Below the pieces are notes generated by a model. It did not search any database. It saw nothing but the letters and a program-made list of their open reading frames with translations, and was not told where the DNA came from. This document shows, piece after piece, positions 1 through 6,882 of a DNA stretch of 64,000 nt. The DNA comes from Gemella sanguinis ATCC 700632 (lineage in GTDB: Bacteria > Bacillota > Bacilli > Staphylococcales > Gemellaceae), in NCBI RefSeq assembly GCF_000701685.1, contig NZ_JNJO01000002.1, positions 1-64,000 on the forward strand. Reading direction: 5' to 3'. Each line of letters starts with the position of its first letter. Position 1 is the stretch's first letter. A program made the position numbers and the translations under genes.

Positions 1-42
1 TGTTGCTAACGCCAATATCACTAGTATAATTTTTTTTATCAT
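1..42 (-). CDS. N-terminal fragment of a secreted or membrane protein (runs off the left edge)
   Basis: Only the first 14 codons are inside the window. They read M-I-K-K followed by a hydrophobic stretch (IILVILALAT), the usual beginning of a signal peptide or lipoprotein leader. A Shine-Dalgarno sequence (AAGAAAGGA) lies about nine bases before the ATG at 42. An ATG three codons upstream is too close to that Shine-Dalgarno to be used. The family cannot be named from so few residues. Confidence 0.5.
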   Translation of the reverse strand, partial: MIKKIILVILALAT

Positions 43-59
43 TTTGCTCATTTCCTTTC

Positions 60-224
60 TTAAAACCATTTTTTTATCCAGTTTTTTGCTTTATTATATT
101 TACCTGATATCCAATTACTTGCTGGTTTAATAACTTTATTATAAATAGGCTCTACAAAAGGTTTGACTACTTTATTATATACTGGTTTGATTATATTATT
201 ATAAATTAGTCTTACTACATTCGA
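60..224 (-). pseudogene. C-terminal gene remnant with repeated YNKxxKP motifs
   Basis: An open frame of 54 codons ends at the stop at 60-62, 17 bases before the partial gene at 1-42. It encodes a repetitive, basic, aromatic-rich peptide in which Y-N-K/N-x-x-K-P recurs three times, ending in tryptophan-rich text (KNWIKKWF). Two stop codons precede it and no ATG, GTG or TTG start is available, so I read it as the surviving 3' end of a decayed gene. A mis-sequenced or frameshifted gene would look the same. No family recognised. Confidence 0.35.
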
Positions 225-384
225 TTACTAAACTTTTAAACGATTAAAATTTTCTATGAAGAATACTCAAATCACATACTGTACCCAAAATATTTCTACC
301 TGCTCTTTTCAACAACTAATTCTATTCAAATCCCTTAATATAAAGCTTTTTACAATGTTTAATTGTATTCTATTTTACGTTGTT

Positions 385-545
385 ATTTCTGTAACTATTA
401 ATTTATACATATAAAGTATCCTTCCATATATCTAATTATACAAGAGTATTTAATTATTTCTTGACTATACATTCTCAATATTATATCCAAATTTTAATTA
501 TTATTCCATATAAAAAAAACTAACCTAAAGCATTCTATTTTATAT
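385..545. repeat. Direct repeat, copy A (partner at 3334-3493)
   Basis: About 160 bases match 3334-3493 in the same orientation with only scattered substitutions and one single-base length difference in an A-run. Weaker similarity appears to continue leftwards to about 235. Read on the minus strand, both copies carry TATAAT followed eight bases later by an ATG opening a nine-codon frame (M-E-G-[YC]-F-I-[CY]-I-N). Copy A keeps one arm of the terminator hairpin that is complete in copy B. The rest of 230-1020 holds only the short items listed separately. Confidence 0.8.
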
Positions 546-634
546 TTACGTTTATGATATTAGGTATTTCTCAATATTATGTGATTGATTTATATAATAA
601 AATCAACTAAAAAAAAGCGAGTGTAATTGAATAC

Positions 635-772
635 TTGGTAGAAGTAGTAGTGTTACTAGTATTTATCTATTTACAATTTGTAGATAATCTAGTTAAGTTT
701 GCATTTCTATTCATGTTAGTTTCATTTCTATTCATAATAAGATATTTATACTTTTATAAAAAATTTGCATAA
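635..772 (+). CDS. Possible 45-residue hydrophobic peptide or membrane-gene remnant
   Basis: A frame starting at TTG (635) encodes about 45 residues with two strongly hydrophobic stretches separated by Q-F-V-D-N, ending Y-F-Y-K-K-F-A. The frame extends upstream to a stop at about 608 without an ATG, and there is no convincing Shine-Dalgarno. It may be a small membrane peptide, or more likely the remains of a larger membrane-protein gene. AT-rich DNA easily yields hydrophobic frames, so confidence is low. Confidence 0.2.
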   Translation: MVEVVVLLVFIYLQFVDNLVKFAFLFMLVSFLFIIRYLYFYKKFA

Positions 773-912
773 GTTTATACTTTTGGGTAATTACTGGAGG
801 AAAACACTGTTCAAAGTCTAGAAATTTTCACTTTAAAATTTTAATTTAGAATGTAAGTATTCAATATAATTGTTGTACTGCTGTTGCCGGATTACATAGG
901 GAAAAATAAAAA

Positions 913-947
913 GATAGCGTAGCAGTCATTACAACTACTACGCTATC
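913..947. terminator. GC-rich hairpin without a clear gene partner
   Basis: GATAGCGTAGCAGT and ACTACTACGCTATC form a 14 bp stem with one mismatch around a seven-base loop. The same core (TAGCGTA...TACGCTA) recurs in the terminator at 48597-48634. No intact plus-strand gene precedes it, so it may be an orphan terminator or an element end. Confidence 0.45.
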
Positions 948-949
948 CT

Positions 950-1015
950 AAGTCTAACTTTTTGGCGTCAGATCATTTTTCCCATGCCCCGAATTTATTA
1001 TACAGCCCTTTCTTT
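950..1015. mobile_element. Possible decayed IS3-family end
   Basis: The string GTCTAACTTTTTGGCGTCA resembles the terminal repeats of IS3-group insertion sequences, which commonly read TGTCTAACTTTTTGGGG. The following GCCCC...GGGGT segment is relatively GC-rich for this region. No transposase frame remains on either strand. The assignment rests on remembered family ends and is tentative. Confidence 0.25.
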
Positions 1016-1023
1016 GGGGTATA

Positions 1024-1057
1024 AAAAATAGCCTAGATGTTAATCTAAGCTGATTTT
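1024..1057 (-). terminator. Terminator of the Abi_2 gene
   Basis: AGC-TAGA and TCTA-GCT pair around a short loop just past the Abi_2 stop codon. A flanking A/T run gives a U-rich tail on the minus strand. Confidence 0.6.
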
Positions 1058-1060
1058 ATT

Positions 1061-2014
1061 CTATTTTAATTTTTGTAATTCTAATTCATCTATTCCCATT
1101 ATATCTAATATATTTTCAAAAGTTACTGTCGCAAACTCTTTTCTATATTTTTTAAATATTTTTTCTAATTCTAAAATGAAATTTTGAGAATAATTTTTAT
1201 TTAATAAAATCTTTAAATATAATATAGCAACCATAATTCTGTTGTTATTATAATTTTCTATATTATAATACCTAGCTATTCTACTCAATCTTATATTTCC
1301 AAAATTCATATTATATAGTCTTTCATCATGAGCACATGAATTTCTAACCAAATTTATAATTTTTAATGCTGATTTTAAATCATCACTAGCTATCCTAATA
1401 TTATTAGCTGGTTTATGTTGCTTATTATACTTCTGAGAATAATACTTTGCTATAACATCTCTATCATTATCTTTATAAATATCATATAAGTACGATAAAT
1501 TTCCAATAGTTAAATAGTTAACTAATACCCATAATGGCACAGATTTATGTTCCTCTATATAGTGTTTAACTGCTCCATTTTTATCAACTTTGTCATGAAT
1601 AGTTTTGGTTAAAATAGATATTTGTTGTAATACCTTTTTAGGATTATTACTCACATAGTTTTGAATATCCAAATAAGAATTTTCCTCTGGATATCTTCTT
1701 GAAAATTCATGTGATAACACAGTTTTAAAAGAATTTTCAAAAATTAATATATATTTTAAAAATAAACTTCTTAACTCTCTATCAAATAGAAACAATGATT
1801 TTAGTTCATTAAAATGAGTTCCGTCTAAATACTGTTCTGGATCTATTGGATTACCTAAACTATTTTGTTTTAGAAATAAATCTTTATATCCATTGATTAC
1901 ATTATAATAATTTTCTTGTTCTAAAAATCTCTTAGGACTTCCATCAGTTGGAACATCAAGACCTCGTTTTCTTAGAATTTTTAATTGTTGATTAAATGTC
2001 TTATAGTCCTTCAT
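1061..2014 (-). CDS. Abi_2 (AbiD/AbiF-type) abortive-infection HEPN protein
   Basis: A 317-residue protein of the Abi_2 family, whose members are HEPN-fold RNases implicated in abortive phage infection. Seen in sequence: the family's F-D-R-x-L-R segment near residues 77-82, a P-L-W-V-L-V / L-T-I-G-N-L segment at 160-173, and an R224-N-S-C-A-H229 motif, which is the catalytic R-x4-H signature of HEPN nucleases. The ATG at 2014 is preferred over an upstream in-frame GTG because GGAG lies about eight bases before it and overlaps the GTG. It is transcribed alone from a promoter at 2078-2106, with a small hairpin RNA in its leader. Phage defence is inferred from the family; AbiF-like versus AbiD-like subtype cannot be settled by eye. 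Confidence 0.88.
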   Translation of the reverse strand: MKDYKTFNQQLKILRKRGLDVPTDGSPKRFLEQENYYNVINGYKDLFLKQNSLGNPIDPEQYLDGTHFNELKSLFLFDRELRSLFLKYILIFENSFKTVLSHEFSRRYPEENSYLDIQNYVSNNPKKVLQQISILTKTIHDKVDKNGAVKHYIEEHKSVPLWVLVNYLTIGNLSYLYDIYKDNDRDVIAKYYSQKYNKQHKPANNIRIASDDLKSALKIINLVRNSCAHDERLYNMNFGNIRLSRIARYYNIENYNNNRIMVAILYLKILLNKNYSQNFILELEKIFKKYRKEFATVTFENILDIMGIDELELQKLK

Positions 2015-2028
2015 AATTATCACTCCAT

Positions 2029-2072
2029 AAAAAATGGTCAGCGCACCTGATGCTTACTGACCTAATCCTATA
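2029..2072 (-). ncRNA. Candidate leader RNA ending in a terminator, upstream of the Abi_2 gene
   Basis: Transcription from the promoter at 2078-2106 would begin near 2071. It immediately meets GGTCAG ... CTGACC (2062-2057 with 2041-2036), with an inner GCA/TGC pairing, followed by six T residues. That is a complete intrinsic terminator before the gene's Shine-Dalgarno. Most transcripts would therefore be a ~40 nt structured RNA, with read-through supplying the Abi_2 mRNA. Structured RNAs upstream of abiF genes, and RNA antitoxins for AbiF-type HEPN proteins, have been reported. Whether this RNA belongs to that class is inference. Confidence 0.5.
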
Positions 2073-2077
2073 CACTA

Positions 2078-2106
2078 AGTATATACTAATTATACTCTTT
2101 TGTAAA
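2078..2106 (-). promoter_or_regulatory. Promoter of the leader RNA / Abi_2 gene
   Basis: On the minus strand TTTACA (2106-2101), a 17-base spacer and TATACT (2083-2078) make a good SigA-type promoter about 64 bases before the start codon. Confidence 0.7.
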
Positions 2107-2128
2107 GTAAAATATTAAAAAAGTTCCT

Positions 2129-2150
2129 AAAAAATTCAAAGAGATTTGAA
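2129..2150 (-). terminator. Terminator separating the upstream unit from the Abi_2 promoter
   Basis: On the minus strand TTCAAA-tctc-TTTGAA is followed by TTTTTT. It would end transcripts from 2273-2971 before the Abi_2 promoter. Confidence 0.6.
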
Positions 2151-2185
2151 TCGCTTCAAAAACTTCTAAAGGGTTTCTAAAAGTA

Positions 2186-2267
2186 TTAAAAACTATCATA
2201 GTCTTCTTGAGTAGCGATTGCTTTATAACGTTTTTTCTACACACCCTGATTTAATTTTTTCTAACAT
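2186..2267 (-). pseudogene. Tiny frame split by a frameshift at an A6 run
   Basis: An ATG at 2267, five bases after the stop of the 2273-2971 gene, opens M-L-E-K-I-K-S-G-C-V-E-K-T-L and then stops. The adjacent frame continues from the A6 run as R-Y-K-A-I-A-T-Q-E-D-Y-D-S-F and stops at 2186. Joined, the two halves give a plausible peptide of about 27 residues. It may be a gene fragment with a single-base slip, or a very small frameshifted gene. No family recognised. Confidence 0.3.
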
Positions 2268-2272
2268 ATCTT

Positions 2273-2971
2273 TTATTTTAAATGGCTTTTTATGAGGTCT
2301 AAATCTTTTTTTATTTCTTTTAAATGCGTTGATAAATAAATATCCTCATTTTTAATATTCGGGTCATTTGGAATCATAGAATTAAGTTCACTCTCAGAAA
2401 CAATTCTATATTCTCCTTCATGATTCCTACCATTAACTAACATCAAAAATATATTTAAATCTTCCACTCCACTATTTTGAAAAACTATATATGTTCTTCT
2501 TATATTGTCTTGTCCTTTATCACTAAAATAAAAAGATAATTTCATTTCAAACTCAGAAGGACTAACGCTTACAATCCTTGATATTAAATTTCCACCCTTT
2601 ACTAACATTTCTGTTTTATCTAATTCTTCCCCCTCTTTATATGAATTAAAATAATATGCTTTTTTTACTTGTCCATAGCCTTTTAATGATAAACTATATG
2701 TTTTTGAAAAAAAATTATTACTTATATCATTATCATCCTCCCCAACTCTTAACACTTTCACTCTAGTTGGATTTTCCGGAGATAACACCATATTATCTGT
2801 CTTTTCTTCTATTCTCACTGTTTCTATTTTTAAATTATTATTAATAGTGCTATTATAAATACTAATTCCTATAAAAGTCATAACTACTGTAGGTATTGTC
2901 CACCCCAATAGTTTTATACATCCATTTTTAAATTCTTTTTTTATTTCTCTACTTAAATCTCCAAAGTTCAT
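2273..2971 (-). CDS. Membrane-anchored protein of unknown function
   Basis: 232 residues. A short charged N-terminus (residues 1-20) is followed by one transmembrane segment at about 21-40. The rest is a soluble domain of about 190 residues rich in beta-prone text, with no cysteine pair, catalytic motif or anchor signal that I recognise. The positive residues before the membrane segment suggest the long domain faces outwards. Start choice is firm: AGGAG lies ten bases before the ATG. The gene stands alone in the accessory island between the two long direct-repeat copies, and its transcript would end at 2129-2150. No function is proposed. Confidence 0.75.
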   Translation of the reverse strand: MNFGDLSREIKKEFKNGCIKLLGWTIPTVVMTFIGISIYNSTINNNLKIETVRIEEKTDNMVLSPENPTRVKVLRVGEDDNDISNNFFSKTYSLSLKGYGQVKKAYYFNSYKEGEELDKTEMLVKGGNLISRIVSVSPSEFEMKLSFYFSDKGQDNIRRTYIVFQNSGVEDLNIFLMLVNGRNHEGEYRIVSESELNSMIPNDPNIKNEDIYLSTHLKEIKKDLDLIKSHLK

Positions 2972-3333
2972 AATATCTAATCTCCTATATTTTTAATTAT
3001 TATCTTATACGTATAAATATCCGTCAATTATAAACTATTTTATTTTCATCTGTATATTTCTATATAAATTAAATAAAACATGACTAAAAATTACGTTTTG
3101 TATTTTCTATTTTTTAAAGATATAAATTTAATATATTTTCTAATTCATCTCATACACAAAATATTAGTATTCTATTAGTCCTAAAACTATATAACGATTA
3201 CCAACTTTTTAACATTTTTACCTTCTCTCACTCCATATCTAACCACATTATTACACTAAAACTTCTACTATATCTCTCAATCCCTTTATTTCAAGCTATT
3301 TGGGTCTTTTATTGTATTATCTTGTTAATCCTC
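2972..3333. other. AT-rich intergenic stretch without a supported gene
   Basis: 362 bases of very AT-rich DNA upstream of the 2273-2971 gene. Nothing coding is supported on either strand. The right part (from about 3193) shows faint similarity to 235-384, an older extension of the direct repeat. Confidence 0.6.
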
Positions 3334-3493
3334 ATTTCTGTAACTATTAATTTATATATATAAAGCATCCTTCCATATATCTAATTATACACGAGTATTT
3401 AATTATTTCTTGACTATACATTCTCAATATTATATCAAAACTTTAATTATTATTCCATATAAAAAAACTAACCCAAAGTATTCTATTTTATAT
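3334..3493. repeat. Direct repeat, copy B (partner at 385-545)
   Basis: Matches 385-545 almost base for base, in the same orientation. Copy B overlaps the terminator of the 3531-3857 gene. It is therefore probably the donor context, with copy A the displaced duplicate. Confidence 0.8.
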
Positions 3494-3513
3494 AGAATCT
3501 TTAAGTTAGTTTT
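3464..3513 (-). terminator. Terminator of the 108-residue membrane protein gene
   Basis: AAAACTAAC (3464-3472) pairs with GTTAGTTTT (3505-3513), and inside it ATTCTAT pairs with ATAGAAT (3480-3486 with 3492-3498). On the minus strand the stem is followed by a run of T residues. Confidence 0.75.
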
Positions 3514-3530
3514 ACACATATTTAATATAA

Positions 3531-3857
3531 TTATCCCAGTATCTCGTAAATTAGATATATTAAGAAAAAAATACTTAAAAAGATTACAATCCCTATTGCT
3601 TGGGCAATTTTTTCATGTTTTTTTAATTTATCTGGGTCTTTCCTTATTTCTATTGCTTCTTCCTCTGTCATTCCAGCTAAAAGATTTATGCTCTTTTTAA
3701 CTATCAATAGATAAGAAGTATGAAGAAGTATAAAAATCGTTATAATTATACCAGCAATATGCCATAGTTTATTATTAAATACTGATTCTAGAATAAATGT
3801 CACTGTAATTAATAAAGTTTCTATTACCGTTAATATTAGAAAATTTTTTCTACTCAT
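3531..3857 (-). CDS. Small three-helix membrane protein, unknown function
   Basis: 108 residues with hydrophobic segments near 5-24, 31-53 and 86-107. The polar loop between the second and third segments carries a charged helix (M-T-E-E-E-A-I-E-I-R-K-D-P-D-K-L-K-K-H-E-K). The layout suggests an integral membrane protein with a cytoplasmic loop. An AGG-type Shine-Dalgarno lies about ten bases before the ATG. It forms a single-gene unit with its own terminator, and half of its downstream region has been duplicated to 385-545. I do not recognise the family. Confidence 0.7.
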   Translation of the reverse strand: MSRKNFLILTVIETLLITVTFILESVFNNKLWHIAGIIITIFILLHTSYLLIVKKSINLLAGMTEEEAIEIRKDPDKLKKHEKIAQAIGIVIFLSIFFLIYLIYEILG

Positions 3858-3939
3858 ATCTTTATCCCTACCTTTTCATATTTTATTTACTTTTATTTAA
3901 ACTGCTACCCTTTTACACTCTCTTCTTTACTATATTATA

Positions 3940-4032
3940 TCATGTCTTCTTACTGTTATTCCAATAATACCAGAAAGCTACAATAGTTATTATTGTTATC
4001 ACCAAGCTATTTTTAAACTCTCTAATTTGCAT
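3940..4032 (-). CDS. Possible 30-residue single-pass membrane peptide downstream of radC
   Basis: Starting at an ATG 10 bases after the radC stop, a 30-codon frame encodes a basic N-terminus (M-Q-I-R-E-F-K-N), one hydrophobic segment (SLVITIITIVAFWYYW) and a basic tail (NNSKKT). That is the typical pattern of a small membrane peptide. There is no Shine-Dalgarno, so translation would depend on coupling to radC. It could be chance. Confidence 0.3.
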   Translation of the reverse strand: MQIREFKNSLVITIITIVAFWYYWNNSKKT

Positions 4033-4042
4033 TTTTAGTATT

Positions 4043-4819
4043 TTAAAAACTATTTTTCACCTTATACTTTTTCAGAATATAACGAAGCTGTTCACTTCTG
4101 ATTTCTTCATTTCTATAGTCTATATTTTCACTAGCTAAATAGTTTAAAAAGCGTCTAATACTCACATATCCTTCTTTAGCAATAATTAAGTGATCTAGCA
4201 TCTCAATCCCTATTATATCGCCTACTTCCATTAAGTTAATCGTTGTTCTTATATCTTCAACTGAAGGTGTTGCATCTCCACTAGGATGATTATGAACGCA
4301 CACTATACTTGCTGCACTATTTTTAATAGCCATTTTAAATACTTCTCGTGAATGAACGATAGATGTAGATAAACTTCCTTTAAATACTTCACGCTGTTGA
4401 ATAATCTTGCCTTTAGTGTTTATATCCAAAACTATAAATACTTCTTGTGTTAGATTTTCCACAGATGATTTTAAATATCTAGCGATCGATTCTGGACTAG
4501 AACATTTTACATCCAACACATTAGTAGCGTATATTCTTCGCGCAAATTCAATATTCGCTAGGATATGAATTGCTTTTTCTGTTCCTATTCCTTTATGTTT
4601 ATTTAGCTCATCAAAAGTTACATCTCTAAGCTTAGTTATCCCCCCTACATCTTTTAAAATACTATCTGCCAATTCAATTACATTTTGATTTTTAATTCCT
4701 GTTCTAAGCAAAATAGCTAGAATTTCTTTATCACTAAGAGCTGTTGCCCCGAATTTTCTAAATTTTTCTCGAGGACGATCATCTTCACAAAACTCCTTTA
4801 TTGTATAACCACTTACCAT
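4043..4819 (-). CDS. radC: RadC family JAB/MPN+ protein
   Basis: 258 residues. The N-terminal part (about 25-95) is a helix-hairpin-helix region of the UPF0758 type. The C-terminal MPN+ domain (about 105-230) carries the metal-binding H176-N-H178-P-S-G-D182 motif, with R-E-V-F-K-G-S-L at 143-150 supplying the upstream glutamate. The family is historically called a DNA-repair protein, but its real role is unsettled. The C-terminus extends about 25 charged residues beyond the usual end. GGGAGG lies about eight bases before the ATG. The start overlaps the end of the prepilin peptidase gene by seven bases, so the two are co-transcribed and probably translationally coupled, an order also seen in other Firmicutes. 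Confidence 0.93.
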   Translation of the reverse strand: MVSGYTIKEFCEDDRPREKFRKFGATALSDKEILAILLRTGIKNQNVIELADSILKDVGGITKLRDVTFDELNKHKGIGTEKAIHILANIEFARRIYATNVLDVKCSSPESIARYLKSSVENLTQEVFIVLDINTKGKIIQQREVFKGSLSTSIVHSREVFKMAIKNSAASIVCVHNHPSGDATPSVEDIRTTINLMEVGDIIGIEMLDHLIIAKEGYVSIRRFLNYLASENIDYRNEEIRSEQLRYILKKYKVKNSF

Positions 4820-5541
4820 AACAATCCCTCCCTTATTAATATAATTGTTAAATAACTAAGTGTAATAAATGGTACTAACGGTATTTTAGTTCCCTTTTTA
4901 ACTTTTTTTAAAGCTAATAATGAAAGTGCAAAAAATCCAGCATAAACAAATGTAAATGCTAATAAGTATATTCCTTCAAAAATATTTAAGTTTATGGCCA
5001 AAACACAATATACTTTTATATCGCCATAACCTAAACCACCCTTTGATAGATAATATAGTATATGAAAAAGTAAAATAAGAAATAAAAAATTAAAAATATC
5101 GAAAAAGTAAAAGTTGTTAATTAGGAGAATAATATTCATTAATAATAGAAGAAAGAATAGTTCATCTAGTATTTGTAAATATTTTATATCTTCTATAGAA
5201 ATATAAATTAATAAAATTAAGATATACGCATGAAGTAATGTTACAAAGACAAAATTATCTTCAAAAACAAAATATAAAATAATTATACTAGCTGTAAAAA
5301 ATTCGTATAAAAATATATCAAATGGAATTCTAGAACCGCAATAATTGCAGCGTCCTCGTTTAAATAAAAAACTAAAAATAGGTATTAAATCAAAAGGTTT
5401 TAGCTGTCTTTTACAACTCGCACAGCTACTACGCTTAAATAAATAGTCAAGTTTATTTTCAGTATCAACTAAACACTTAATTGAGCTTGATAAAATTAAA
5501 CTTACTATAAGTATAAAAGGTTTAAAAATATAACTTTCCAT
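4813..5541 (-). CDS. comC: Prepilin peptidase (type IV A24 leader peptidase)
   Basis: 242-residue polytopic membrane aspartyl protease that cleaves, and in this family usually N-methylates, type IV-like prepilins, here probably the competence pseudopilins. The two cysteine pairs of the bifunctional enzymes are present (C40-x2-C43 and C65-x2-C68). The catalytic aspartates are D118 in S-I-E-D-I-K and D174 in G-Y-G-D-I-K. About seven hydrophobic segments follow the cysteine-rich cytoplasmic loop. It is the first gene of a two-gene unit with radC. The comG substrates are not in this window, so the substrate is inferred. Confidence 0.92.
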   Translation of the reverse strand: MESYIFKPFILIVSLILSSSIKCLVDTENKLDYLFKRSSCASCKRQLKPFDLIPIFSFLFKRGRCNYCGSRIPFDIFLYEFFTASIIILYFVFEDNFVFVTLLHAYILILLIYISIEDIKYLQILDELFFLLLLMNIILLINNFYFFDIFNFLFLILLFHILYYLSKGGLGYGDIKVYCVLAINLNIFEGIYLLAFTFVYAGFFALSLLALKKVKKGTKIPLVPFITLSYLTIILIREGLLW

Positions 5542-5593
5542 AATAATTCTCCCTAATTAATTTCCCTTATATTATTTTACCATATTTTTTCAC

Positions 5594-5638
5594 ATAAAAA
5601 AACAACCCAAATAATTAATATTTGAGTTGTTTCTTTTT
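5594..5638 (-). terminator. Terminator of metQ
   Basis: AAACAAC/GTTGTTT outer stem (5600-5606 with 5626-5632) and CAAATA/TATTTG inner stem, with A-run and T-run flanks. It could work in both directions. Confidence 0.75.
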
Positions 5639-5658
5639 AATTTTAAGTTGTGATTATA

Positions 5659-6516
5659 CTATTTTATAGGTAATACTGCTCCGTTCCATTTTTCTTGCAT
5701 GAATTTCTTAGTATCATCTGATCTTAGTGCTTCTAGAATTTTCTTAACAACAACTTTATCTTTATCCCCTTCACGAACAGCAAGGATGTTTCCGTATGGG
5801 TTATCTGAAGTTGCAGCTTCTACTAAGATTGGATCTTTAGCAGCGTTTAATCCATTATCAACAGCGAAGTTAGCGTTGATAGAAATTAAATCAGCTTCAT
5901 CATTTTCATAGTATTTAGTCATTAAAGCTGGATCATTTTCATAGCTGAATTGTAAGTGTTTAGGGTTTTCAGCGATATCATCAAAAGTAGCAGTTACTGG
6001 ATCAACACCATCTTTAACTTTTACTAAACCTTTAGATGCTAATAATTTGATTACACGTCCCCATTCAGCTTTGTTGTTACTTACGTAAACTTTAGCTCCG
6101 TCTTTAAGGTCAGCTACATCTTTAACACGTTTAGAGTATAAACCGATTGGTTCTAAGTGAACAGCACCAGCGTCTTCAATTTTGTATCCATTTTCTTTAA
6201 TTGCATTTTTTAGGAATGGTACGTGTTGGAAGTAGTTGATGTCGATTTCTTTTTCATTTAACGTTTTGTTAGGAATGTAGTAATCTTGATAAGTAACGAT
6301 ATCTAATTTAATACCTTCTTTTTCTAGTTGTGGTGCCACGTGCTCTAATAATACTGCGTGAGGTACGTTAGTTGCACCAATTTTTACTGTTACAGGATTG
6401 TTTGGATCTAATTTTTCTACATCAATCCCTTTCTTTTCGTCTTTAGATGATGATGAACATCCAATTAAAACAAATCCAAGTACGAAACTTGTTACTAATA
6501 GTAGTAGTTTTTTCAT
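5659..6516 (-). CDS. metQ: Methionine ABC transporter substrate-binding lipoprotein
   Basis: 285-residue NlpA/MetQ lipoprotein. The signal peptide ends in the lipobox L-I-G-C with the lipidated cysteine at 20, and a serine-rich linker precedes the binding domain. Typical family text is visible: V-K-I-G-A-T near 46 and D-I-N-Y-F-Q-H-V-P-F-L near 92. It captures methionine outside the membrane for the MetNP importer. It stands alone: no metN or metP is present in the window, so the ATPase and permease must be elsewhere or shared. It is controlled by a methionine T-box whose terminator ends about 65 bases before the start codon. That leader ties it to methionine starvation and supports methionine rather than another NlpA ligand. 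Confidence 0.93.
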   Translation of the reverse strand: MKKLLLLVTSFVLGFVLIGCSSSSKDEKKGIDVEKLDPNNPVTVKIGATNVPHAVLLEHVAPQLEKEGIKLDIVTYQDYYIPNKTLNEKEIDINYFQHVPFLKNAIKENGYKIEDAGAVHLEPIGLYSKRVKDVADLKDGAKVYVSNNKAEWGRVIKLLASKGLVKVKDGVDPVTATFDDIAENPKHLQFSYENDPALMTKYYENDEADLISINANFAVDNGLNAAKDPILVEAATSDNPYGNILAVREGDKDKVVVKKILEALRSDDTKKFMQEKWNGAVLPIK

Positions 6517-6579
6517 TTGAGTTTTCTCCTTTTAAATTATTTTATTTTTTTGTTATATTTAGTAAGTTTTGGAAATAAA

Positions 6580-6876
6580 AAACACCCCTACTCTCCTAAG
6601 AGAATAAGGGCGAAATCAATTTCACGGTACCACCTTACTTTTCGTAAATATACGAACTCAATCACTACTTTAAAGATACGGGTCTAGAATATATCTTAAA
6701 ATAATGTGCGTTTGTAACGTAACGCTTACGAAAAAAGCTCGGATTAAATTAAAACTCACTTTTTTTACCATTCAAACCATTTTCACATATAATCTGCAAT
6801 GTGTGCTTTCACCTATTCACACTCTCTGTAAAAGTTTTTATATGTTACTTATTCAAATATTGGTAACTATTAACTT
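6580..6876 (-). promoter_or_regulatory. Methionine T-box leader of metQ
   Basis: The conserved T-box reads AGGTGGTACCGTG on the minus strand (6635-6623). It is followed by the competing terminator stem CCCTTATTCTC / GAGAGTAGGG and TTTTTT (about 6612-6577). Stem I begins with AGAGAGTGTGAATAGG near 6828. The candidate specifier is AUG in TGAAAATGGT, a string repeated in the metA leader. Uncharged tRNA-Met would stabilise the antiterminator. Confidence 0.9.
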
Positions 6877-6882
6877 GAGTAA

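Noticed and set aside
3410-3700. Plus-strand 96-codon hydrophobic frame
   Set aside because: Opposes the minus-strand membrane protein and the long direct repeat; hydrophobicity follows from the antisense AT content.
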